Below, piece by piece: positions 1 to 7,000 of a stretch of 13,185 nt of DNA. The translations under genes were made by a program, and so were the position numbers. The number at the start of each line of letters is the position of its first letter. Within the stretch, counting starts at the first letter, position 1. The stretch is from an uncultured Eubacteriales bacterium (lineage in GTDB: Bacteria; Bacillota; Clostridia; Christensenellales; UBA1242): the NCBI GenBank assembly GCA_948512295.1, contig CAOQRA010000030.1, forward strand, positions 1-13,185. The letters are read 5' to 3'. Under the pieces are notes generated by a model. That model searched no databases and was not told where the DNA came from. It was given only the letters and a program-made list of their open reading frames with translations.

Positions 1-127
1 CACCATCGTTTCTTGCCTTTTCTGAAAGCTTTGCTCCCATAAATGCTAAGTACTTTTCACGTGCTGCGTCATATTCGCTTTTGCTAGGTATGTATACTTT
101 CTCTCTTAATATTGTAGGTTTTGCCAT
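1..127 (-). CDS. Unrecognised protein, N-terminal 42 residues (runs off the window)
   Basis: The reading frame begins at an ATG (complement of 125-127) and stays open to the window edge, so only the first 42 codons are visible. The protein starts MAKPTILREKVYIPSKSEY and continues as a charged, probably helical stretch (residues 20-40). There is no signal peptide or membrane segment. The start is supported by an AAAGGAG ribosome site 7-8 bases upstream and by a promoter at 150-178. I do not recognise the family from so short a piece, and function cannot be assigned. Confidence 0.7.
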   Translation of the reverse strand, partial: MAKPTILREKVYIPSKSEYDAAREKYLAFMGAKLSEKARNDG

Positions 128-149
128 AATTTTACTCCTTTATATTTTA

Positions 150-178
150 AGTATAGCACAAAATTAAATAAAAAACAA
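150..178 (-). promoter_or_regulatory. Sigma-A type promoter of the leftmost gene
   Basis: Read on the minus strand, TTGTTT (-35, 173-178) is followed by a 17-base spacer and TATACT (-10, 150-155). The -10 is preceded by TGC, an extended -10 element. It sits about 22 bases upstream of the start codon of the leftmost gene and just ahead of its AAAGGAG site. The match to consensus is good; activity is inferred. Confidence 0.65.
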
Positions 179-204
179 TACTAAAGCTTAAAAAATCATC
201 TAAA

Positions 205-393
205 AGATTCTCTGGACATTCACCCCATAAATGCTAAAGCATTGATGGGGGCCCCGAACGCTCAGAATGACAGCTAGTGATTTAGTTTAAAGATTCTTCC
301 GCTACGCGTCAGAATGACAGACCCGAGTGCTCAGAAGGACAAGCCCTGGGGTTATGTCATTTCGACCGGAACGAAGTGGAGCGGAGAAATCTC
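205..393. repeat. Cluster of short interspersed, partly inverted repeats
   Basis: This non-coding stretch holds several related units. Unit 1 (205-273) starts AGATTCTCTGG and ends CGCTCAGAATGACAG. Unit 2 (291-320) starts AGATTCTTCCGC and ends GTCAGAATGACAG. A worn tail copy, GCTCAGAAGGACAAG, is at 329-343. An inverted unit (355-393) runs from TGTCATTTCGACC to GGAGAAATCTC, so its complement again starts AGATTTCTCCGC and ends GAAATGACA. Unit 1 contains a near-perfect hairpin: 223-235 pairs with 238-250 with one mismatch. I recognise the AGATTC(T)...CAGAATGACA pattern from intergenic repeats in many unrelated bacterial genomes; its role is unknown. It lies between the 3' end of mscL and the promoter of the leftmost gene. 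Confidence 0.75.
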
Positions 394-478
394 GTGGCAC
401 ATAGTCAAACAATCTTTTAACCAACTTAGTTGAAAAATCTATTAGCGCAAAGTTGTATACTACAAACTCAAGTCAATC

Positions 479-509
479 AAAAAAAACAGACTATTTAGTC
501 TGCTTTTTT
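479..509 (-). terminator. Rho-independent terminator of mscL
   Basis: On the minus strand, CAGACT (502-497) and AGTCTG (492-487) form a 6-bp stem around a 4-base loop, followed by eight T residues (486-479). The mscL stop codon (491-493) lies inside the stem. A-rich sequence on the other side (503-509 on plus is CTTTTTT) lengthens the stem and could also stop transcription coming from the left. Confidence 0.8.
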
Positions 510-1159
510 GTGGATTGTTTTATTGTTTTCTTTGTTGCAGTTATTGCGGTCTTTTTAGGTTCTTCTTTCTCTTTTAAAGTTGCAAGAATTTCTTTTAAAA
601 GATATTCTGTGGAATTTTTATATTTTTCATCTGCAAGTATTTTTGCATTTGCTTCTTCTGCGAGGCGAGCTTCCTCGGCTTTTTGTGCTTTTTCCTCAAG
701 AAAAGCGGCTATAACTTCTGCGTCATGAGGATTTTTACCCTCTGCTTTAAGGGATTTGCGTTCAGCTCTTGTAAGTTTAGGTTTCATGGCTGTGCGAGCG
801 TCTTTAAATAATGCACTGCTTTTCATTGCAACTTTTAAGATAATAAACAAGGTCATTGCGATAATGAGGAAATTAAGAATTGCTGAAATGAATGAGCCCC
901 AGTTTATGTAAATGCTGTTTGCAAGCAAAAGATTTCCCGCATCGTCGTATGCAGGCTTTAATATTGTAATTGCACTTTCAAGCCCGTTTTGCCCACCACT
1001 AATTACACTTAAAAGCCAGTTGATAAGTGGCATGATAATTTGATTTGTAAAAGCAGTTACTATTGCATTGAAGGCACCGCCGATAATTACGCCGACAGCC
1101 ATATCAAGTATATTGCCGCGACTGATAAATTTTTTGAAATCGTTAAAAAACTTTTTCAT
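491..1159 (-). CDS. mscL: Large-conductance mechanosensitive channel MscL with enlarged cytoplasmic part
   Basis: MscL forms a homopentameric pore in the cytoplasmic membrane that opens under membrane tension and releases solutes during hypo-osmotic shock. The N-terminal amphipathic helix and first membrane segment are typical: RGNILDMAVGVIIGGAF at residues 14-30, then NQIIMPLINWLL. The second membrane segment is at about 88-110. The protein is 222 residues; the family is usually 130-150. The conserved C-terminal bundle helix appears to be present as STEYLLKEILATLKEKEE (183-200), so most of the extra length is a charged Lys/Glu/Ala-rich insert (about 113-182) between it and the second membrane segment, plus a Lys/Thr-rich tail (201-222). 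An AAAGGAG ribosome site precedes the ATG. It is probably monocistronic, with its own promoter (1180-1208) and terminator (479-509). Confidence 0.96.
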   Translation of the reverse strand: MKKFFNDFKKFISRGNILDMAVGVIIGGAFNAIVTAFTNQIIMPLINWLLSVISGGQNGLESAITILKPAYDDAGNLLLANSIYINWGSFISAILNFLIIAMTLFIILKVAMKSSALFKDARTAMKPKLTRAERKSLKAEGKNPHDAEVIAAFLEEKAQKAEEARLAEEANAKILADEKYKNSTEYLLKEILATLKEKEEPKKTAITATKKTIKQSTKKQTK

Positions 1160-1179
1160 ATAAACTCCTTTTCCTCTTT

Positions 1180-1208
1180 ATTGTAATCAAAACGACAAAG
1201 TTTGGCAA
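1180..1208 (-). promoter_or_regulatory. Sigma-A type promoter of mscL
   Basis: On the minus strand, TTGCCA (-35, complement of 1203-1208), a 17-base spacer and TACAAT (-10, complement of 1180-1185) lie about 20 bases ahead of the mscL start codon. Both hexamers match the vegetative consensus well. No operator-like repeat is evident. Confidence 0.7.
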
Positions 1209-1282
1209 ATAAATTCAAGTTATTTTTAAAACTTCTCACAAATTTTATATTTGATTTATATAGTGTTAATAGGAGTTAAGTT

Positions 1283-1435
1283 ATGATTTGTAATTTAAAT
1301 TTTAATCAATGTAATTTAGGGTCTTACTATCCTCGACCTATTTTTACCTGCAGACACATGCTTTTTCAAGCTTTAATGCCATCGACAACGATGATCATCA
1401 ATCCGGTAGTGGATTTCACAAGTTATTGGAATTGA
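1283..1435 (+). CDS. Small ORF, 50 residues, unrecognised
   Basis: An ATG preceded by AGGAG at 1271-1275 (7-base spacing) opens a 50-codon frame ending in TGA. The product starts MICNLNFNQCNLGSYYPRP and ends DFTSYWN. It has three Cys (3, 10, 23), several Pro and aromatic residues and almost no Lys, unlike what chance reading of this AT-rich DNA would give. There is no clear membrane segment or signal peptide. A possible weak promoter (TTCTCA, 18 bases, TATATA, 1233-1262) lies just upstream. It ends 30 bases before the promoter of the YqzL-like gene, so it would be a separate unit. It may be a real small protein or a chance ORF with a good ribosome site. I know of no family match. Confidence 0.45.
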   Translation: MICNLNFNQCNLGSYYPRPIFTCRHMLFQALMPSTTMIINPVVDFTSYWN

Positions 1436-1464
1436 CAAAATTTGCCTTTAAAAAACAAAAATGA

Positions 1465-1494
1465 TTGCCTAAATCTTTGTCTTTGGTGTATACT
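1465..1494 (+). promoter_or_regulatory. Sigma-A type promoter of the yqzL-like/recO pair
   Basis: TTGCCT (-35, 1465-1470), an 18-base spacer and TATACT (-10, 1489-1494) precede the ribosome site GGGAGG (1504-1509) of the next gene. A consensus TTGACA also occurs at 1432-1437 but has no -10 at the right distance. Confidence 0.65.
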
Positions 1495-1516
1495 AATAAC
1501 AAAGGGAGGGACATTT

Positions 1517-1681
1517 ATGGATAAAACTCATCTAAAATTTGAAGATAGCGATGCGTATGTCTTTTTTAAAGCTTTTGAAGCAACCGGCGATACACAAATT
1601 GGCAGACAATTTTGCAAAAGTATGAAAATATGGAATAAGCAGCTTATAAATGCCTCTCAAAAAGGACAAGAGAGAGAATAA
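1517..1681 (+). CDS. YqzL-like small protein upstream of recO
   Basis: This is a 54-residue protein starting at the ATG that follows GGGAGG by 7 bases; the frame is open further upstream, but no other start has such a site. The core, YVFFKAFEATGDTQIGRQFCK (residues 14-34 in two parts: YVFFKAFEATG and the following helix), resembles the short aromatic-x-x-F-x-x-TG pattern of the YqzL family. In Bacillus, YqzL is encoded directly upstream of recO, the same position as here. The function of YqzL is not known to me. The stop codon is two bases before the recO start, and recO lacks a strong ribosome site, so the two are probably translationally coupled. The family call rests on position plus weak similarity. 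Confidence 0.6.
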   Translation: MDKTHLKFEDSDAYVFFKAFEATGDTQIGRQFCKSMKIWNKQLINASQKGQERE

Positions 1682-1683
1682 TA

Positions 1684-2403
1684 ATGTCAAGCACAAAAGT
1701 TAAAGGAATTGTACTTTCTTCTAAAGATTATAAAGAAAAGGACAAGCTGGTCATTTTATACACCTTAGAAAATGGCAAACTTGCAGCATTCATGCGTGGT
1801 GTGCGAGGGGATAAGGCAAAACTTAAGGCGGCAAAAGAACCTTTTTGTTTCGCCGAGTACATAATTGAAAACACAAAAGGTGCCAATGTTATCACTCAAG
1901 CCGAGGTGATTGATAACTTTTTTGACATAACTAAAGATATTGATAAGTTTTATGAGGGATGCACTATCTTAGACATCGTAAATAAAGTAGGAACTGAAGC
2001 TGACCCAGCCTTATTTTTGCAATTATTAAAATGTCTCAAAGCGTTGTGTTACCAAAGCATTCGTAAGTATTATGTAGTAAACAAGTTTCTAATAAAACTT
2101 TTTACGGATCTTGGATATTCATTTTTAACAAATAATTGCTCCTCTTGCCAAGGTGCGCTTGGCGAAAAAAGATATTTCAATTTTGACCTTGGTGAAATTG
2201 TGTGTGGGGCTTGCAAAAACGCCACAGCTCAAGCTGTGTCAGATGCTTGCTATGCTGCGCTAAAACTTTTAAATACAATAGATTATGACAAGCTTTGCTC
2301 TCTTAAAATTGGAGGGCAAGGCGAAGTGGAATGTTTTAGATTGCTTGAAAAAAACTTTGAATGGAGGATGGGTACGAGGTTTGTTACCATTCCGTCGCTT
2401 TAG
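1684..2403 (+). CDS. recO: DNA repair protein RecO
   Basis: RecO anneals complementary single strands and, with RecR (and RecF), loads RecA onto SSB-coated single-stranded gaps in the RecFOR pathway. The 239-residue length fits the family (about 240-255). The N-terminal part (about 1-80) has the OB-fold pattern, including VKGIVLSSKDYKEKDKLV and GKLAAFMRGVRG. A helical middle follows. The zinc-binding site is intact: C152-x2-C155 and C174-x2-C177, with FDLGEIVC between the pairs as is usual in Firmicutes RecO. Just upstream of the ATG there is only a weak purine-rich stretch, consistent with coupling to the small gene that ends two bases before it. The 3' end overlaps the convergent gene by four bases. 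Confidence 0.95.
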   Translation: MSSTKVKGIVLSSKDYKEKDKLVILYTLENGKLAAFMRGVRGDKAKLKAAKEPFCFAEYIIENTKGANVITQAEVIDNFFDITKDIDKFYEGCTILDIVNKVGTEADPALFLQLLKCLKALCYQSIRKYYVVNKFLIKLFTDLGYSFLTNNCSSCQGALGEKRYFNFDLGEIVCGACKNATAQAVSDACYAALKLLNTIDYDKLCSLKIGGQGEVECFRLLEKNFEWRMGTRFVTIPSL

Positions 2404-3227
2404 TCACTTATATCGCAAATTTTGTCTTGTTTCACTTCAAAATTGTATATTTTTAATCCTTTTTCATTTTGCACCGCGTAGCAAACAGGCGATAGATAGA
2501 AAACTGACTTTATGCTTCCAAAAAAGGTTTTTAAAGCTTGCTTTGAAATGTTTTGCTGCAAATTTTGGGAAAGCAAATTATGTGCCGAACTAAGGTCGGC
2601 CTTTTTTATATATTCTAAAAAGTGATAAGCAAGTGTTTGAGGCAATGGGCACGCGGCTTCTTCATTATTACTGCCACTTAAGCCTTGATTGGAAATTTTA
2701 TAGCTTTTATTTATGTTATGCTCCTCAACTGAAAATCCCTCTTGATTGAAGTCAATTTTATTTCCAGAAAAAGCATGCGCTTGCGCCGTCTTTTTGTTAA
2801 AAGCGTACAAAACTTGTTTTTTCCCGATGAACTTTATCATTATGATATTATTTTTTACTGAAGTTTGATATCTGTCAAAACTACACGGCAGCAGTATAGT
2901 TTTTTTCCAGTCTTCACTTTCTATTGTAAATTTGCGCTCTCCAATTTCCAGCTTACAGCCGCTTATGTTTACTATACTATAGTTTTCACAAGTCGAAGTT
3001 TTTTTCAAACAGATAAGCGTGTCTTGTTTGTAATTTGCCACATCATAAAACTCGCAAGTTTGCAAATTGTCACTTGCAAGAATAAAAGATATTGCTTTAT
3101 TTACAGGATAAATGCATACGGAAAATGGAGGCAAAAGCACTAGGCTTTCATTTTCATCAAGCAAAGTTTGTTCATCTTCAGTTTTGATTAAGCACTCATA
3201 AGGAGTTTTTATTATAACATTGTTCAT
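2400..3227 (-). CDS. Unrecognised 275-residue protein
   Basis: The frame runs antisense to its neighbours and overlaps the end of recO by four bases. The predicted protein is soluble, with no signal peptide or membrane segment. Residues 1-130 look strand-rich (for example ESLVLLPPFSVCIYPV at 27-42), with several Cys. A low-complexity Asn/Ser linker is near 180-190. A C-terminal helical part follows from about 195 (YHFLEYIKKADLSSAHNLLS, then LKTFFGSIKSVFYL). The pattern of a helix, 'aD...A..ll' and further helices recalls NTF2-like domains such as those in DUF4878 proteins, but this is a weak analogy. No Shine-Dalgarno site precedes the ATG; a CATAAT hexamer ends seven bases upstream, so a leaderless message is possible. 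Function unknown. Confidence 0.75.
   Translation of the reverse strand: MNNVIIKTPYECLIKTEDEQTLLDENESLVLLPPFSVCIYPVNKAISFILASDNLQTCEFYDVANYKQDTLICLKKTSTCENYSIVNISGCKLEIGERKFTIESEDWKKTILLPCSFDRYQTSVKNNIIMIKFIGKKQVLYAFNKKTAQAHAFSGNKIDFNQEGFSVEEHNINKSYKISNQGLSGSNNEEAACPLPQTLAYHFLEYIKKADLSSAHNLLSQNLQQNISKQALKTFFGSIKSVFYLSPVCYAVQNEKGLKIYNFEVKQDKICDISD
2584..2607 (+). terminator. Probable rho-independent terminator for recO, inside the opposing gene
   Basis: GCCGA (2584-2588) and TCGGC (2596-2600) form a 5-bp GC-rich stem with a 7-base loop, followed by CTTTTTTA. It lies 180 bases beyond the recO stop on the plus strand and antisense to codons of the 2400-3227 gene. The stem is short, so strength is uncertain. 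Confidence 0.5.
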
Positions 3228-3312
3228 GTAATAAATTATGCGTTAAATTATTAAAAAAGACGATTAAAAAGTTAAAAAGGTGTCAAATATTAGTCTATAA
3301 AGGAGTGTAAAT

Positions 3313-4023
3313 ATGAAAAAAGGAATTTGGGCAGACACTGAAGTTAAAGACTTGTTTCAATATGTGGAAGAAGTAAGAAAAAACAATTCTCCGCTTAAGC
3401 AAGCATTTGTTTTGCATGCAAGAAAGTATGGCAGAGCTCCTAACAGTGTGAGAAATTATTATTATCATGAGATTGATAAACTTGCTGGCGACAAAAATCG
3501 AGCGTCAAGGCTTAAAATAGATTTGTCGCATCACTCGAAGTCGGAAGTTAACTATTTTTCGCAGGAGGAAGAACTTTTGCTTATGAATCAAATAGACCAA
3601 ATGGTAAAATCTGGGTATTCAGTTAGAAAAGCGTGCTTAACGCTTTCTAATGGTGACGTGGATAAGATGTTAAGATTTCAAAATAAATATAGAAACTATT
3701 TGGCAAAGAATTCCAATAAAAGCAATATCATCAAATTTTCCAAAAAGAAAAAAGAGATTTTGACGGAAAGTGACATCAATAGTCTTTTTATGGGGCTTGT
3801 ACGCCTTGTTAAGCGCACGGCAGTGGAGGAACTTTCCGATAAAATGAAAGAAGAAAGAGAATCTTCAAACTATCTTCTTAGAAAAGCACTTGTTGATTTA
3901 AACAAAAAGGAAAAGGAGATTAAGGATTTAAAAAGTCAATTTTTGCAGCTAAAACAGGAGAATGTTAAACTTAATGAAAGCATTATGAAACTGCGTTGTG
4001 AAAAAATAAATGACAGCAAATAA
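3313..4023 (+). CDS. Myb/SANT-like (RsfA-type) DNA-binding protein with C-terminal coiled coil
   Basis: This 236-residue protein begins at an ATG preceded by AAAGGAG (3299-3305). Residues 5-55 show the bacterial Myb/SANT-like helix-turn-helix pattern: an early Trp (IWADTEVKDLF), then KQAFVLHARKYGRAPNSVRN with the basic/aromatic third helix. Residues 81-130 look like a second, worn copy (SQEEELLLMNQIDQMVKSGY, then RKACLTLSN and KMLRFQNKYRNYL). A basic linker (137-148) leads to a Lys/Glu-rich coiled coil (about 165-232), probably for dimerisation. RsfA, a prespore regulator in Bacillus, is the known relative; whether this one serves sporulation cannot be told. It is divergent from the 2400-3227 gene (85-base gap) and precedes addB by 41 bases. 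A weak TATAAA at 3296-3301 may be its -10. Confidence 0.7.
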   Translation: MKKGIWADTEVKDLFQYVEEVRKNNSPLKQAFVLHARKYGRAPNSVRNYYYHEIDKLAGDKNRASRLKIDLSHHSKSEVNYFSQEEELLLMNQIDQMVKSGYSVRKACLTLSNGDVDKMLRFQNKYRNYLAKNSNKSNIIKFSKKKKEILTESDINSLFMGLVRLVKRTAVEELSDKMKEERESSNYLLRKALVDLNKKEKEIKDLKSQFLQLKQENVKLNESIMKLRCEKINDSK

Positions 4024-4029
4024 AAACTC

Positions 4030-4058
4030 TTTCAATTTTTTAGGATATATGTTAAAAT
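4030..4058 (+). promoter_or_regulatory. Promoter of addBA, positioned for a leaderless message
   Basis: TTTCAA (-35, 4030-4035), a 17-base spacer and TAAAAT (-10, 4053-4058) with an extended TGT immediately before it (4050-4052). The -10 ends six bases before the addB ATG, so transcription should begin at or next to the A of the start codon. No Shine-Dalgarno site is present at the proper distance from that ATG. Confidence 0.55.
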
Positions 4059-4064
4059 ACATCT

Positions 4065-7000
4065 ATGAAAATCAGGCTTTGGGAAGCTGCAACTCTAAAC
4101 GCGGCAACTTCTTATCTTGTTAATAATATGGATTTAAGCGATGTGGGGAAAGAGCATTTAGTGGTAGTTCCCGACCGCTTTTCTCTGCTTATGGAAAAAA
4201 TGATTCTAGATACGCTTGGAAACAGAGCTATATTCAATGTGACAGTAGTAGGGCTGACGCGCCTTATGACGCGCCTTTTAGATGAAATGGACGAGCAGCT
4301 ACCTAGTTTTTTAACAATGAGTGATGGCTTGATTCTTACTAGTAAAGCAATCAAAAATGTGTCGGACAAGCTTTTGACTTTCTATAAATCAAACATTAAC
4401 TTTTGTCACCAAGTTTACTCTACGCTGTCGCAGTTTAAAAGCAGCGGGGTTAAACCAGGTCAGCTTTTGCGATTACATCCTGCCATGCAAGGCTATAAAA
4501 AATATCACGATTTAGGCGTAATTTATGAAGAGTATGAAAACTTGCGTAGCGGTGCGCTTGACGCCAACGCATTAATTGAATACTTTGTAGAAAAGGCTAA
4601 TACGTCCAACGTCCTTAAAAACAAAAGATTGTATTTCGCTCAGTTTGATTCTTTTACTTCTGAAAGCTATGAGGTTATCAAAGCACTGACGAGGTTCGCT
4701 GATGAAATTAATATTGCAGTTGCTAGTGCTAAAATGCAAAGCAATTATTATATATACGAAAACGATATTTATCAAAAACTCAAAGGACTCGCAAAGCAGT
4801 TAGCACTGACAATAGAGGTCAATTCGTCGCCTAGCACCTTGCCTAGTGCATGCAATAAAATCGCGCAAAACTTGTTTGCATTCAAAGTGGAAAAAGGCCA
4901 AAAGGACGACTATTTGACAGTGCTAGCGTCAAGTAATTTAGATAACGAATGTGCAATCGTTTCCAAGCTTTTAAAATACAAAATCGTCAATGGCGGAAAG
5001 TATAGCGACTTTGCAATTGCTTGTGCTGACCTAGAAAATGCAAGTGTAAAATTAGAAAAATATCTATCACTTTTGGATATCCCCTTTTACACCGACTTAT
5101 CACTCACAGCGGATAAGACTTTTTTGGCGAGTTACATATTTAAAATCTTTGAAGTGTTTACTAAGGGCTATAGCCAAGAAAGCCTGGTAGAGCTTACTGT
5201 TCATCCGCTTTTCATGCTGCAAGAGCGTGAAAACGTGGTAAACAGATTGCAAGATTATAACATCTTTGGCAAAGCAAGACTATGCAAAATGTTTCAGCCA
5301 ATGCCAAATGCTTTTAAAAACATTTTGCAGCTTGACAAATTAAACACCTACTCTGCGATATGCGAATTTTTAGGTTCTGTGCTGCAAGAGTGCAAGCCTC
5401 TTTACCTTGAAATTATAGAAAAACTTCAAAACGATGGTTATTTGTATAGCATTAACAGCCAAATGTGGGAAGTTGTCACTCAAGCTTTAGATACTATTAA
5501 GAGAGAGTACAATTTAGAAGAATGTACCAAAGGGGAGTTTTTAAAGCAGCTTAAACTTATTTTAAGTTTTAAGGAAGTGACTTCGCCGCCAGCGTACATG
5601 GATGCAGTTATGATAGGCGATGCGACTTCAAGCTTTTTTGGCGAGGTAAAAAATTTGTATGTCATAGGCGGCGAGCAGCTGCCAACCTTAACAAGCGACA
5701 AAGGACTTATTAGTGATGATGACATAGAAAGGTTGAGCGCCGTACGTAAGGTGGAGCCTAGCATTAGAATGATAAATCGAAGAAATCGTTTTAAACTTTT
5801 TAATCTTTTAACTAGTGCTACAAATAGTTTAACGATTAGTTATAGCGAGCTTAATGATGAGGGGAAAAGTGTGGAGCTTCCCTCCTATATAGATGGGCTT
5901 GTCAAAATTTTTGGTCAAGAAATAGTGACGCAGTCCAGCTTTTCGCGCTATGGCGGCAAGCTAGATGAGTATAAGCTTTGCGTAAATATTGGAAATGAAA
6001 AACTTTATCAAAGTGAGGGTGCATATCTTGGCAGCTATAAAAGCGGCTTGCAAGCTTTGTTAAAAAGTAATGAATACATAATGAATCGGCCACAGCTTAA
6101 CGTTGACGCGTTTAAGTTATTTTTCCCTGAGGGCTATACAAAGGTAACTCAGCTTGAAACCTATTTTAGTTGTCCATTTAAACATTTTTCAAGTTATGGA
6201 TTAAAGCTTAAAGAAAGGCAAAGTTATGAGTTTGATGAGCGCGACCTAGGTAATCTTTGTCATGCCATGGCGGAACTGTTTGTAAGAGAAAATAAAGATA
6301 TGCTTTCAAAGCTGACTTATCAAGAAGTGGATTATTTTATCAATCAATACTTAGAAAGCGTAATACAAGCAGAAAATTTAACCGATAAACTTGAAGCGAT
6401 GGTGGACAGAGAAGGCACGCTTGACTATGCTAAAAGGCTTGTTCAACTAGTTTTAACTCGAATTGTGGAGGAGGGCAAAAAGTCCCATTTCAAGCCGCTA
6501 TATTTAGAAAAGAATATAGAGGGATTAAATTTTGATATATTTGGTAAAAAGCTTAGGTTTGTAGGCAAAATAGACCGAGTTGATGTATGTGGCGAATACT
6601 ATCGAATCCTAGACTATAAGACGGGCATGGTCAACCCAATTTTAAAAGATTTATATTATGGTGATAAGTTGCAGTTATTTTTATACAACTATGCTCTTAG
6701 ACTTAAATTAAACAAAACAAGCGCGGGAACTTTCTATTTTGATAGTCGTTATGACTATGATAAAAAAGGGAAAGCTCAGCCACTTTTAAAAGGTTTGGTT
6801 ATCAAGGATTGCGAGGCAGTAAGGCTTTTTGATGAAAGCTTAAGCGGCAGCGTTATTGACGTTAAAATTAAGGCTGGAGAATGCTGTGGCAGTGCGGTGG
6901 CATGTTATCCTATTCAAAACTTTGAAAACTACGCACGCGAAGTTGCAAACGAGGCGTTGCAAGACATTTCGCAAGGGCACATTGCGCCATCACCCTCGCA

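Noticed and set aside
205..393. CRISPR array
   Set aside because: The repeats are degenerate, partly inverted and unevenly spaced, with no constant repeat/spacer pattern and no cas genes nearby.
453..728. Plus-strand 91-residue frame antisense to the end of mscL
   Set aside because: It lies in the shadow of a clear MscL coding frame and has no ribosome site or recognisable protein features.
1432..1437. Perfect TTGACA -35 hexamer
   Set aside because: No -10 hexamer lies 16-18 bases downstream; the promoter at 1465-1494 is better.
3281..3286. TTGACA on the minus strand ahead of the 2400-3227 gene
   Set aside because: No -10-like hexamer lies at the right spacing; the nearest candidate (CATAAT, 3235-3240) is about 40 bases away.
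4049..4123. 24-codon upstream ORF overlapping the start of addB, preceded by AGGA
   Set aside because: The AGGA is only three bases from its ATG, and its start falls inside the promoter spacer, so it would not be in a message starting near 4065.
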